37,569 bases of DNA. It comes from Bacillus sp. FJAT-29790 (GTDB lineage: Bacteria > Bacillota > Bacilli > Bacillales > Cytobacillaceae). A program made the translations under genes and the position numbers. The stretch is taken from contig NZ_JAHNZZ010000001.1 in the NCBI RefSeq assembly GCF_019039215.1, positions 1,684,292 through 1,721,860 of the forward strand. The letters run 5' to 3'. Each line of letters begins with the position of its first letter. Position 1 is the first letter of the stretch. The notes under the pieces were generated by a model. That model was given only the letters and a program-made list of their open reading frames with translations. It ran no database searches and was not told where the DNA came from. Positions 14,913 to 21,941 of this stretch are shown one piece after another.

Positions 14913-15830
14913 TCAGATTTTTTCGAGTTGATTTAGTTGTTTCTCCACATGCAACCAATCGATATTCTCTCCAATAAAAACCATATTAAGCGGCATATTC
15001 ATGTTTTCTTTCATATAAAGCGGCATGCCATAGGAAAATTGAAAAAGGAATGGATACTTGGAAGAATGGAATTTCACATACCCTTTTATCCGGTAAATCG
15101 TTTCAGGCAAGTTCCGCAAAAATGCATCGAATTCCTGTTGATCAATCGAGTTTTCAAATGTGTAAACATATGTGCTTAATTTTAAATCCGTTGCCACATG
15201 TGAACGGGCTTGACCCTCTTTTTTGCTTGTCGATAATTTCCTTACTTCTTGGACGGGCACTTTCGCAAAGGTCGTCAAAATCGAGAATGCATGGGAATTC
15301 AATCCTTGAATTTCCATCGTCAGCTTGGATTGCTCCCCATCCGTTAATTCATCCGTTTTGTTTAGCAAAATTAAATCCGCGTGGCGAACCTGTTCGATTA
15401 AAAGCTGCTGAACTTGAGGACTTAATGACTTTCGTGCAAGCCAGCGCTTCCCGTCAACAACTGAAATGATCCCTTTAACGATCATTTTGTCGGCAAAAAG
15501 CGGGGACAACACAGCGTCTAACACTTCCACCGGATGGGCTGCACCCGTTGTTTCAATATAGATGACCTCTGGTTTTTCCATCATCAGCAAACCTTGCAGC
15601 TGCGCTTCGAGTTTGTCCTGGATCGTACAGCAAATACATCCATCAAGAAGCTCTTTAAGCGGAACATCCTCGTCCACTTCATTTGAATCAATCGACACCT
15701 TGCCAAGTTCATTCATCATGACTGCGACTTTTCGATTTTGTTTTTTTTCATCAGCTAAAAGCTGCTTTAATAATGTCGTTTTTCCGCTCCCTAAAAAACC
15801 GGCTAAAATATAAATTTCTGTTTTAATCAT
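14913..15830 (-). CDS. COG0523 (CobW/YjiA-type) GTPase, putative metallochaperone
   Basis: A 305-residue G3E-family GTPase. It has the Walker A GFLGSGKTTLLKQLL (near residue 12), the family metal motif GCICCT (CxCC, near residue 66), Walker B-like VIYIETTGAAHP and the guanine-specificity motif NKTD. A short CobW C-terminal domain (about 215-300) follows. Members use GTP to move metals, often zinc, into enzymes; the short form resembles YjiA more than the long Bacillus YciC. AAAGGG precedes ATG 15830. The gene has its own promoter overlapped by a dyad, consistent with metal-dependent control, although the dyad is not a standard Zur box. The metal is not determined by the sequence. Confidence 0.9.
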   Translation of the reverse strand: MIKTEIYILAGFLGSGKTTLLKQLLADEKKQNRKVAVMMNELGKVSIDSNEVDEDVPLKELLDGCICCTIQDKLEAQLQGLLMMEKPEVIYIETTGAAHPVEVLDAVLSPLFADKMIVKGIISVVDGKRWLARKSLSPQVQQLLIEQVRHADLILLNKTDELTDGEQSKLTMEIQGLNSHAFSILTTFAKVPVQEVRKLSTSKKEGQARSHVATDLKLSTYVYTFENSIDQQEFDAFLRNLPETIYRIKGYVKFHSSKYPFLFQFSYGMPLYMKENMNMPLNMVFIGENIDWLHVEKQLNQLEKI

Positions 15831-15865
15831 TTAAGATCCCTTTCTCTCTTGCCTATTCCCTTAAA

Positions 15866-15899
15866 ATCATATCTGATTTCATTAATCGTTACAAACGAT
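15866..15899 (-). promoter_or_regulatory. Promoter with dyad over the -35 box (COG0523 gene)
   Basis: Minus-strand -35 TTGTAA (15889-15894), exactly 17 bp, -10 TATGAT (15866-15871). The -35 lies inside the perfect dyad ATCGTT-N3-AACGAT (15885-15899). It keeps the TCGT...ACGA ends of a Zur box but is two bases shorter in the middle. A repressor site is likely; its protein is uncertain. Confidence 0.5.
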
Positions 15900-15918
15900 A
15901 AAATTTGCAAAAATAAAT

Positions 15919-15942
15919 AAAGCGGGCTCATTTGCCCGCTTT
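15919..15942 (-). terminator. Terminator of the LCP gene
   Basis: A perfect 9-bp stem (AAAGCGGGC / GCCCGCTTT) overlaps the stop codon of the LCP gene and is followed on the minus strand by an A/T-rich tail (TATTTATTTTTG). Confidence 0.7.
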
Positions 15943-16884
15943 CCTTCCTTCATTCAAAAATTGATTTAATGCTTCTGTATTTTCATTCAAGTCCAATTGA
16001 AGAACGGCACCAGCATGCTGAACATATTTATCCTGGAAACTGTTTGAAACTGGCACTCTTAATGTTTGGACATCTGTGACTGGATTCAAAAGAAAGCTTG
16101 CGCTTAAAGCGAATACATCAGCTAATTTTAAATCGGTTTCAATATTTTGCATCGCCTGTTTCATGATTTGTGGAAATTTTGTGATACCGTCGATGGTTGT
16201 AAATTGATTAACCACCTGATCTTTTAACGAGATGAGAATCTCCTGCTGCCTGTTGACCCTGCCGAAATCATTTTGATCATCATGTCGAAAACGGACATAG
16301 GAAAGAAGATCCTCCCCATGAAGCTTTTGTCTGCCAGGTTCAACCTTAAGGTTCCTATCCTTGATCATTGCCTGTGTAACATTCACATCAAGTCCTTTAG
16401 GGGCAATCGTGTCCATGATGTGAATAAATCCATTAAAATCGATAACAGCTATATGATCAATTTTTACGCCAAAATTATCCTCGACTGTTTTTTTCAGCAA
16501 ATCCTTCCCGCCCATATAGTACGCATGGTTCAGCTTACTAAATACGAAAGGATGGTCAGGAATCCGCACATAGCTGTCCCTCATTAAGGAGACGAGCTTA
16601 ATCGTTTTCCCGGTCGGTTCATAACGTGCCAGCATAATCGCGTCTGAACGGGAAACTTTTTCTCCCCTGCTGTCGACCCCAATTAATAAGAAGTTTTTGT
16701 CCTCTTTTGCTAACTTAAAGGGAACCGGTACTTTCGGTTTATTGCTTTCGATTTCTTTTTCAATCACATTCTTTGGTTGAGTATTTTCTGGTTTTTCCTC
16801 ACGTGTCCTCCTTTCTAAAAAAGAAGAGGAGCACCCTATAAGAAATATCACAACAATGAATGGGATGGCCCACTTTTTTAACAC
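15928..16884 (-). CDS. LytR-CpsA-Psr (LCP) family cell-wall ligase, lipoprotein-like
   Basis: A 318-residue extracytoplasmic protein of the LCP family, which transfers undecaprenyl-linked glycopolymers such as teichoic acid to peptidoglycan. The LCP domain (about 65-260) has DKNFLLIGVDSRGEKVSRSD with its polyprenyl-phosphate-binding Arg/Asp residues, VSLMRDSYVRIP, KLNHAYYMGG and YVRFRHDDQNDFGRVNRQQE. Unlike most Bacillus LCP proteins its N terminus looks like a lipoprotein signal (FLIGCSS) rather than a plain anchor. The start is GTG with GAGGT six bases upstream. That ribosome binding site lies directly against the 3' end of repeat R1, which ends 17 nt before the start codon. Confidence 0.9.
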   Translation of the reverse strand: MLKKWAIPFIVVIFLIGCSSSFLERRTREEKPENTQPKNVIEKEIESNKPKVPVPFKLAKEDKNFLLIGVDSRGEKVSRSDAIMLARYEPTGKTIKLVSLMRDSYVRIPDHPFVFSKLNHAYYMGGKDLLKKTVEDNFGVKIDHIAVIDFNGFIHIMDTIAPKGLDVNVTQAMIKDRNLKVEPGRQKLHGEDLLSYVRFRHDDQNDFGRVNRQQEILISLKDQVVNQFTTIDGITKFPQIMKQAMQNIETDLKLADVFALSASFLLNPVTDVQTLRVPVSNSFQDKYVQHAGAVLQLDLNENTEALNQFLNEGRKAGK

Positions 16885-16901
16885 CCCAACACCTCTTTTA
16901 G

Positions 16902-17095
16902 ATCAAATTCGCCTTGGCGTATTTGCGCCCAGATTTTTACCTTAGCATGCTCGATATATTCCTTTAAAAAATCTGAGGCATCCGCCGGAGGCTTAACTTT
17001 ATTCAGCCGGAGTTTGAACCCTTCACTGAATTGGATACCTATTTGTATTCATCTCGCTACTTATAGATGGGAGACTTCTGCTGAATAAAGTTAAA
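16902..17095 (-). repeat. R-family element, full copy R1
   Basis: A 194-bp element oriented toward the LCP gene. In its own orientation it begins TTTAACTTTATTCAGC and has a perfect 15-bp inverted repeat (16993-17007 with 17080-17094). Inside is GGGTTCAAACTCC, then CCTCCGGCGGATGCC, then a conserved tail with AAGGTAAAAATCTGGGCGCA and the terminus GAATTTGAT. It lies 17 nt before the LCP start codon. Bases 17096-17206 beyond it hold no gene, only a short hairpin GTCGC-N5-GCGAC (17123-17137). Confidence 0.85.
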
Positions 17096-17206
17096 AATTT
17101 TCAAGAGAGGGCAATACTTAATGTCGCTGCAGGCGACTTACTATCATTGTTGGATTGAATGGATTATTCTATACTCGGTGTTATGTGGGATTGTAGTTCA
17201 ATAAAA

Positions 17207-17238
17207 AGAACTCTCCAGTTAACGAATTGGAGAGTTCT
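17207..17238 (-). terminator. Terminator of ctpA
   Basis: AGAACTCTCCA pairs with TGGAGAGTTCT across about 9 nt. On the minus strand it ends in TTCTTTTTATT, about 20 bp past the ctpA stop. Confidence 0.8.
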
Positions 17239-17259
17239 CTTCTAGATCCGCTTTCCTTT

Positions 17260-18732
17260 TTAGGATCCCATTTTCTGTTTTAAAACTTCAACTGCTTTTT
17301 TGATTTGCGTATCATCTTTTTCCAGCTTTTCTCTCAATTTCTGCATGAGCGCGATTGTTGACTTTCCAGTTAAGACGCCATTCACTTCCAGCTTTTCAGC
17401 CGTTTGGAATTGTTCAACAGCTTGTTTTGTTTTTTCATCAAAAAAGCCGTCTTCTCTGCCTGGATCAAATCCAATTGCTTTAAGCATTTGCTGTGCTGAT
17501 TTTACTTGGCTTGATGAAGAGGAAAGCATTAATTTCTCATCTGGGTTAATCAATGGCAAGGAAGCATATTCAGGCAATGCGACTTCATAATCTGGAACGA
17601 TTCCTTTTTTATGGATCCAGTTGCCATTTGGCGTCAGCCATTTTTCAGTTGTGAATTTCATATTCGATCCGTCCGAGAAATCTTGAGCCCGCTGGACGGT
17701 TCCCTTCCCGAATGATTTTTCTCCGACAAGCGGGATATTAGCCGATTCTTTAACGGCACCTGCTAAAATCTCCGACGCACTCGCACTTCCTTTATCAATC
17801 ACAACTACAAGCGGAATGCCTGGTTGATCGTTTCCTTTTGATTTTACTTCCTCCCGATTTCCGTTGCGGTCTTCTACTTGGAAAATGATTTTCCCGCCCG
17901 GAACGAAAAGGCTAGAAATATCAATCGCCTGATTCAATAAACCTCCAGGATTTTGCCTTAAATCAAGGATTAGCCCTTTCATTCCCTGACCCTGCAGTTC
18001 ATTTAATTTGGCGATCAGCTCTTTCGATGTGTTTTCAGAAAAAGAGGTGATTTGCACTTTGGCCATTCCATCCTCTAGCATTTCCCCGTAGACTGTTTCA
18101 AGGGGGATCGTATCCCGAACGATTGGAACAATCATTTTTTCATCTACTCCCGGACGCTGAATCGAAAGCTCAACCTTCGTTCCTTTTTCTCCGCGGATGA
18201 TGGTCACGGCCTCTACAGAACTCATACCTTGCAAGCTTTTTCCGTCCACTGCTAGCACCTTATCATTCGGCTTTAATCCCGCTTTTTCAGCAGGCGACCC
18301 TTTGAGTGGTGACACAATCATAATAAATCCGTCTTGTTCCTGAATTTCGGCTCCAATTCCTTCAAATGAAGAAGAGATGCTTTGGTGAAAGCTTTTCGCC
18401 TCCTCCACACTCATATAATCTGAATAAGGGTCATCTAATGCATCAACCATGCCATTAATGGCTCCGTTAATTAACTTGTCTTGATCAATTTCCTGAAAAT
18501 AAGAACTTTTCAACGTATCAAATGCCGTATACAGTTTTTCAAATCCTTTTCGTTCCCCACCGAAATTCGCTGCTTGTCCAATTAGCGCAGCGGTCGTAAT
18601 TCCAGCCGATAATAAAACAATTATAAAAAGCATCATAACAAAATGAAGCTTTTTCATGCGAATGAACCCTGATTGTTTATCAGGTGACTCCTGATTTAAA
18701 TCCTCTTTTTGCAAATCCTTCACCACTTTCAT
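17260..18732 (-). CDS. ctpA: Carboxy-terminal processing protease CtpA (S41 family)
   Basis: A 490-residue membrane-anchored serine protease. It has a cytoplasmic N-terminal tail, one membrane segment (about 28-50), a PDZ domain (about 115-195, with SPAEKAGLKPNDKVLAVDG) and the S41 catalytic domain. The Ser/Lys dyad lies in DKGSASASEILAGA (probable Ser318) and GEKSFGKGTV (Lys343). A C-terminal peptidoglycan-binding domain follows (about 405-465, QVKSAQQMLKAIGFDPGRED). The PDZ gates the protease and the wall-binding domain places it at the envelope. The neighbours yodJ and deoD occur in the same order as in B. subtilis, which supports ctpA over the paralogue ctpB. The ribosome binding site is weak (ACGGA). 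Confidence 0.9.
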   Translation of the reverse strand: MKVVKDLQKEDLNQESPDKQSGFIRMKKLHFVMMLFIIVLLSAGITTAALIGQAANFGGERKGFEKLYTAFDTLKSSYFQEIDQDKLINGAINGMVDALDDPYSDYMSVEEAKSFHQSISSSFEGIGAEIQEQDGFIMIVSPLKGSPAEKAGLKPNDKVLAVDGKSLQGMSSVEAVTIIRGEKGTKVELSIQRPGVDEKMIVPIVRDTIPLETVYGEMLEDGMAKVQITSFSENTSKELIAKLNELQGQGMKGLILDLRQNPGGLLNQAIDISSLFVPGGKIIFQVEDRNGNREEVKSKGNDQPGIPLVVVIDKGSASASEILAGAVKESANIPLVGEKSFGKGTVQRAQDFSDGSNMKFTTEKWLTPNGNWIHKKGIVPDYEVALPEYASLPLINPDEKLMLSSSSSQVKSAQQMLKAIGFDPGREDGFFDEKTKQAVEQFQTAEKLEVNGVLTGKSTIALMQKLREKLEKDDTQIKKAVEVLKQKMGS

Positions 18733-18833
18733 TCCGTAAGATTCCCCACAAAAATCCTTATTGATTAGAATACCATTTTTATGCTAAAAAGAACAAAGAA
18801 AAACATATGAAACACCGAGTTTTTGCACAAAGG

Positions 18834-18856
18834 AAGGCCAGACTATGTCTGACCTT
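18834..18856. terminator. Hairpin between ctpA and yodJ
   Basis: AAGGCCAGAC pairs with GTCTGACCTT (one G-T/A-C type mismatch) and is followed by TTTTTA on the + strand. No + strand gene ends here; on the minus strand it could serve yodJ, whose T tract would be weaker (CCTTCCTTT). Confidence 0.45.
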
Positions 18857-18865
18857 TTTAATGAA

Positions 18866-18947
18866 GACTGTTTTCGTAAACCTTGTTGCTATTTACAAAA
18901 TGTAGCGTGGTTGATTTCCGCTCCAATCAACTTCATAGAAAACAGCC
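18866..18947. repeat. S-family element, core-less copy S2
   Basis: An 82-bp copy with ends GACTGTTTTC and GAAAACAGCC. In the middle, GTTGAT (18910-18915), a single TTCCGCTC (18916-18923) and CAATCAAC (18924-18931) meet directly. Compared with S1 the whole core plus one of the two TTCCGCTC repeats is missing, as expected for precise deletion between direct repeats. Confidence 0.75.
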
Positions 18948-18970
18948 TTCGAATTAAAATGCGGAGCAAT

Positions 18971-19819
18971 TTATATTTTCTGGACAATATTGAAATATTC
19001 CTCTAATGTTAATTTTTTTTCATAAATTACGGCTGCAGCAGGCGTACCGACATAACGAAAATGCCATGGTTCAAACATATAGCCCGTTATGTCTTCTTTT
19101 CCTTTCGGATACCGGAGTATAAATCCAAAGCGGTGGGCATTTTCTGCAATCCACTTGCCTTCTTTTGTCTCTCCGAACTCCTCAGAAAGTTCATAATTTG
19201 CGCTAGGACTTGATAAATCCATCGCCAAGCCTGTTTGATGTTCACTGCTCCCCGGGATTGCCACTGCCTGAACAGCCTTCTCTTTACCGAATTTATTTAC
19301 CTCGGCATCGAATATGGTCGATTGCCTTGCATATGAGCGATAACCGGAAACAGCAAACAGGTCGATTCCATTCATTTTTGCATCAGCAAACATCTTTTCG
19401 AGTGCGGTGGCTGCTTCTTGTCGCATATAGCTTTTTTCCAAATCCTGATCACCAAAAGAAAATGGCACATTTGGACGGACTAAATCTTCCGGGGCATAGC
19501 CATCTGGAAGGCTGAATTGTTTATTAACTAAGACCATCACGTTGGTCGGATTTTGAATGAAATTTTTTCCGTCTACCACTTTAATTTCATTAAAGAAAGC
19601 CGCTTCAAGGGAAGGTACTTCATCTCCTTGTGATTGACCGCTAGATTCTTCAGATGGATCTGGATTATCTTCGGGAGACTTTTCACTAGGATTAACTGGT
19701 TCTTGGGATTGATTTGCTTCTTTTTGCAAAAATGGGATCTTTTCCAAATAAGGCTCTAACTGACTGCAACCCGCTAGCAGGAGAGTCAATATTGCTGTTA
19801 GGATCATAACTTTTTTCAT
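18971..19819 (-). CDS. yodJ: YodJ, D-alanyl-D-alanine carboxypeptidase (M15B, VanY-like) lipoprotein
   Basis: A 282-residue lipoprotein that should remove the terminal D-Ala from peptidoglycan stem peptides outside the membrane. The signal ends in the lipobox LLLAGCS. An acidic Ser/Pro/Glu-rich linker (about 25-65) precedes the VanY domain. The zinc and catalytic motifs are visible: SGYRSYARQ, SSEHQTGLAMDLSS (His and Asp ligands) and FEPWHFRYVG (catalytic Glu region and third ligand). ATG 19819 with AGGTGG five bases upstream is preferred to GTG 19828, which is part of that site. Repeat R2 ends 17 nt before this start. Position next to ctpA and deoD matches B. subtilis yodJ. Confidence 0.9.
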   Translation of the reverse strand: MKKVMILTAILTLLLAGCSQLEPYLEKIPFLQKEANQSQEPVNPSEKSPEDNPDPSEESSGQSQGDEVPSLEAAFFNEIKVVDGKNFIQNPTNVMVLVNKQFSLPDGYAPEDLVRPNVPFSFGDQDLEKSYMRQEAATALEKMFADAKMNGIDLFAVSGYRSYARQSTIFDAEVNKFGKEKAVQAVAIPGSSEHQTGLAMDLSSPSANYELSEEFGETKEGKWIAENAHRFGFILRYPKGKEDITGYMFEPWHFRYVGTPAAAVIYEKKLTLEEYFNIVQKI

Positions 19820-19836
19820 TTTTTCCACCTGTCTTA

Positions 19837-19934
19837 ATTAAATTCGCCTTGGCGTATTTGCGCCCAGATTTTTACCTTAGCTTGCTCGATAAATTCCTTT
19901 AAAAATCTAGAGGCTCGCCGGAGGCTTAACTTTA
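19837..19934 (-). repeat. R-family element, 5'-truncated copy R2
   Basis: The 3' half of the R element: TAAAGTTAAGCCTCCGGCG, then the conserved tail with AAGGTAAAAATCTGGGCGCA and the terminus GAATTTAAT. It points at yodJ and ends 17 nt before its ATG, the same spacing as R1 to the LCP gene. The open frame running through it (19834-20025) starts inside the deoD terminator and is not a gene. Confidence 0.8.
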
Positions 19935-20008
19935 CTATTTTAACACGAAATATAAACTTTTTCAGAAATAAGAGAAAAACAGGCAAATAGCATGATTTTG
20001 ATGAACAA

Positions 20009-20037
20009 AAAACTGGCCCATCCAATGAACCAGTTTT
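20009..20037 (-). terminator. Terminator of deoD
   Basis: AAAACTGG and CCAGTTTT form an 8-bp stem about 12 bp past the deoD stop. The minus strand continues with a T-rich tail. Confidence 0.7.
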
Positions 20038-20048
20038 ACGTAGCTTTG

Positions 20049-20753
20049 TTATTCTTTTATCGCCGCATCAAGGGCAACTTCAATCATATCATTGAAAGTC
20101 GTTTGTCTTTCTTCTGCTGTCGTTTCTTCGCCTGTTAAAATATGGTCGCTGACGGTCAGAACAGATAAAGCCTTTCGGTCAAATTTCGCTGCAATTGTAT
20201 AGAGTGCCGAGGTCTCCATTTCAATCGCTAAAATCTGATATTTTGCCCATTTTTCTAATTCACTGTTGTCGTTATAAAACATATCAGCTGTAAAGACATT
20301 TCCAACCTTGAGATTCAAGCCTTTTTCGATTCCAGTATCATAAGCTCTTTTTAGCAAATCAAAGTTGGCTGTTGGAGCAAAATCAACGCCACCGAAAGTA
20401 AGTCTGTTCATTTGCGAGTCAGTGGATGCCGTCATCGCAAGAATCACATCGCGCACCTTGACATCTTTTTGAATAGCCCCGCACGTTCCAACCCGAATCA
20501 AGTTTTGCACATTGTAGCTTTGCATCAATTCATTGATATAAATAGAAATTGACGGCACGCCCATTCCTGTTCCTTGAACGGAAATTCGCTTTCCTTTATA
20601 TGTCCCGGTATAACCGAACATATTCCGGACTTCATTATAACAGTGCGCATTTTCCAAGAATGTTTCTGCAATATACTTTGCACGCAATGGGTCTCCAGGT
20701 AAAAGAACCGTCTCTGCAATCTCATTTTCCTTTGCACCTATATGTATACTCAT
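20049..20753 (-). CDS. deoD: Purine-nucleoside phosphorylase DeoD
   Basis: A 234-residue hexameric-type phosphorylase that splits purine (deoxy)nucleosides with phosphate to free base and (deoxy)ribose-1-phosphate. Family motifs: [20 protein letters not shown] (phosphate binding), [23 protein letters not shown], the ribose and base site [12 protein letters not shown], and [20 protein letters not shown] with the catalytic Asp. The start is ATG 20753 behind GGAGG. The frame is open for 25 more codons upstream, but these have no homology and no start signal. Length matches the family. Confidence 0.96.
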   Translation of the reverse strand: MSIHIGAKENEIAETVLLPGDPLRAKYIAETFLENAHCYNEVRNMFGYTGTYKGKRISVQGTGMGVPSISIYINELMQSYNVQNLIRVGTCGAIQKDVKVRDVILAMTASTDSQMNRLTFGGVDFAPTANFDLLKRAYDTGIEKGLNLKVGNVFTADMFYNDNSELEKWAKYQILAIEMETSALYTIAAKFDRKALSVLTVSDHILTGEETTAEERQTTFNDMIEVALDAAIKE

Positions 20754-20911
20754 AATTTCAAAACCTCCAATAAATTCTAAAAAGCAATTGGAACTGCTTT
20801 CAGACACACTATACCATTTTAAACCCATGCTTAAAAACCTTCAAGTTCTAGCATGAATTCATTTCATCCGGGCAAGATATTATTAGATTTTCGGGAGGAG
20901 GTCTTTAGATC

Positions 20912-21040
20912 ATGACAGAAGAGAAAATGAGTAAAAAGCTTAGACAGGCTGTCCAACATGCCAATGAAACTAATCCGACATCAAAAACGGGAACAACTCC
21001 TAATACGACAAAGAAGGTTAAAACACACAGTAATCGATAA
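20912..21040 (+). CDS. Tiny basic protein of unknown function (42 aa)
   Basis: ATG 20912 follows GGGAGGAGG and opens a 42-residue polar, basic frame: MTEEKMSKKLRQAVQHANET, then a Thr/Lys-rich tail ending KKVKTHSNR. There is no hydrophobic segment. It is followed 14 bp later by a second tiny gene with its own strong ribosome binding site. Size and composition are reminiscent of small acid-soluble spore proteins, but no known SASP signature is seen, so this is only a hint. Confidence 0.65.
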   Translation: MTEEKMSKKLRQAVQHANETNPTSKTGTTPNTTKKVKTHSNR

Positions 21041-21054
21041 GCAGGAGGTTGAAA

Positions 21055-21192
21055 ATGGGTAAAAAACATCGAAATCGCATCAATTCACCGAAAAAAAATA
21101 ATCACACTCCACCAGAAGCGATTATTGCCGAACTAGAAGCGCATGGGAAAGAATTCTCTGCAAATAAGCGTAAAAACAGGCAAGGTGAGTAA
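21055..21192 (+). CDS. Tiny basic protein of unknown function (45 aa)
   Basis: A 45-residue frame behind GCAGGAGG: MGKKHRNRINSPKKNNHTPP, then EAIIAELEAHGKEFSANKRK. It is very basic at both ends with one short helix in the middle. It is probably co-transcribed with the preceding 42-codon gene and ends in a hairpin terminator. No family is recognised. The pair is inserted, in the opposite orientation, between deoD and yodL. Confidence 0.65.
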   Translation: MGKKHRNRINSPKKNNHTPPEAIIAELEAHGKEFSANKRKNRQGE

Positions 21193-21213
21193 AGGAGAGC
21201 ATTTGCTCTCCTT
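21192..21213. terminator. Bidirectional terminator between tiny gene pair and yodL
   Basis: A perfect 9-bp stem (AAGGAGAGC / GCTCTCCTT) with a 4-nt loop begins at the last base of the 45-codon gene. It also lies just past the stop of convergent yodL. Confidence 0.75.
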
Positions 21214-21225
21214 ACTCCTTCAGAA

Positions 21226-21534
21226 TTATCTTATTAGTATGCGATTAATTCCTTCCCATCCGCCAGGCTTTAACTGATAATAATATTGCCCTTTTCTTCC
21301 CTCGTCAATAAAAAGTATATCACCCGTAGAAATAAATCTTCCAGTGAAATCAGCAGGGATTCGATCAGGTACGTTAAATTTTGCAAAAATGGAGTCAAGG
21401 CATTGATCATGATCTCCTCCTTGAATAGTTAACCGATAAACTTGCTTATACCCTTTACTCTGCCGAAATTCAGGTGTTTGAAAAATAGTCACATCGTATT
21501 TTTTTGTAATTCTCCTTGTTAACTCCTTTAGCAT
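21226..21534 (-). CDS. yodL: YodL family protein
   Basis: A 102-residue protein matching YodL of B. subtilis in length and in blocks such as KKYDVTIFQTPEFRQSKGY, FNVPDRIPADFTGRFISTGD and QYYYQLKPGGWEGINR. B. subtilis YodL has been reported to interfere with the MreB/Mbl cytoskeleton when made out of place, and to be expressed during sporulation. Whether this copy does so is inference from homology. AGGGGG precedes the ATG. It occupies its usual place after deoD. Confidence 0.85.
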   Translation of the reverse strand: MLKELTRRITKKYDVTIFQTPEFRQSKGYKQVYRLTIQGGDHDQCLDSIFAKFNVPDRIPADFTGRFISTGDILFIDEGRKGQYYYQLKPGGWEGINRILIR

Positions 21535-21728
21535 TCGTATTCCCCCTTAAGAGTTAAATTCATATGAACCCGTTTCAATTCTTCAAATTTCTAAAAAAAG
21601 CACGCGAATGCACCTCATGGAAACGACCACCAATTTCATTACTTATTTATTAGCGATTGCCCTTGTCGATTCCTTTAGCTAAAAAATACTATTTTTGTCG
21701 ATTATGGGGTGAATTTAGAAAATGGTAT

Positions 21729-21863
21729 TTAATTTGATGATTGAATGGCAGATATAAAATTTAAGGGAATATCAACTCTGAAAGTAATACGGTTTAGCCC
21801 GCTTACTGCTTCAAGAGCTTTCATCTTTTTTATTATGAACCTAGAACGACTACCATTTTCCAA
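21729..21863 (-). CDS. Possible small protein (44 aa)
   Basis: A TTG start at 21861-21863 lies behind AAAGGAGTG and opens 44 codons (ENGSRSRFIIKKMKALEAVS, then GLNRITFRVDIP...). The composition is protein-like and slightly basic. No relatives are recognised, the start codon is weak, and it shares the interval with the promoter of the divergent dehydrogenase gene. The remainder of 21535-21728 shows no gene. Confidence 0.35.
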   Translation of the reverse strand: MENGSRSRFIIKKMKALEAVSGLNRITFRVDIPLNFISAIQSSN

Positions 21864-21941
21864 TGAGTCACTCCTTTTTATTCATTTTATACTATAATTA
21901 AAGAGTATTCTGATAGTATCTCAAAAAGTGTTGGTAGGAGG

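Noticed and set aside
16878..17047. The R element read as a coding sequence (..FLKEYIEHAKVKIWAQIRQG..) in R1, and similarly in R2.
   Set aside because: There is no start codon in the R1 frame, R2 starts inside a terminator, and R4 has two stops in the same frame. The conservation is better explained at DNA or RNA level.
19834..20025. A 63-codon minus-strand frame upstream of yodJ.
   Set aside because: It begins in the deoD terminator, has no ribosome binding site, and its C-terminal third is the R2 repeat.
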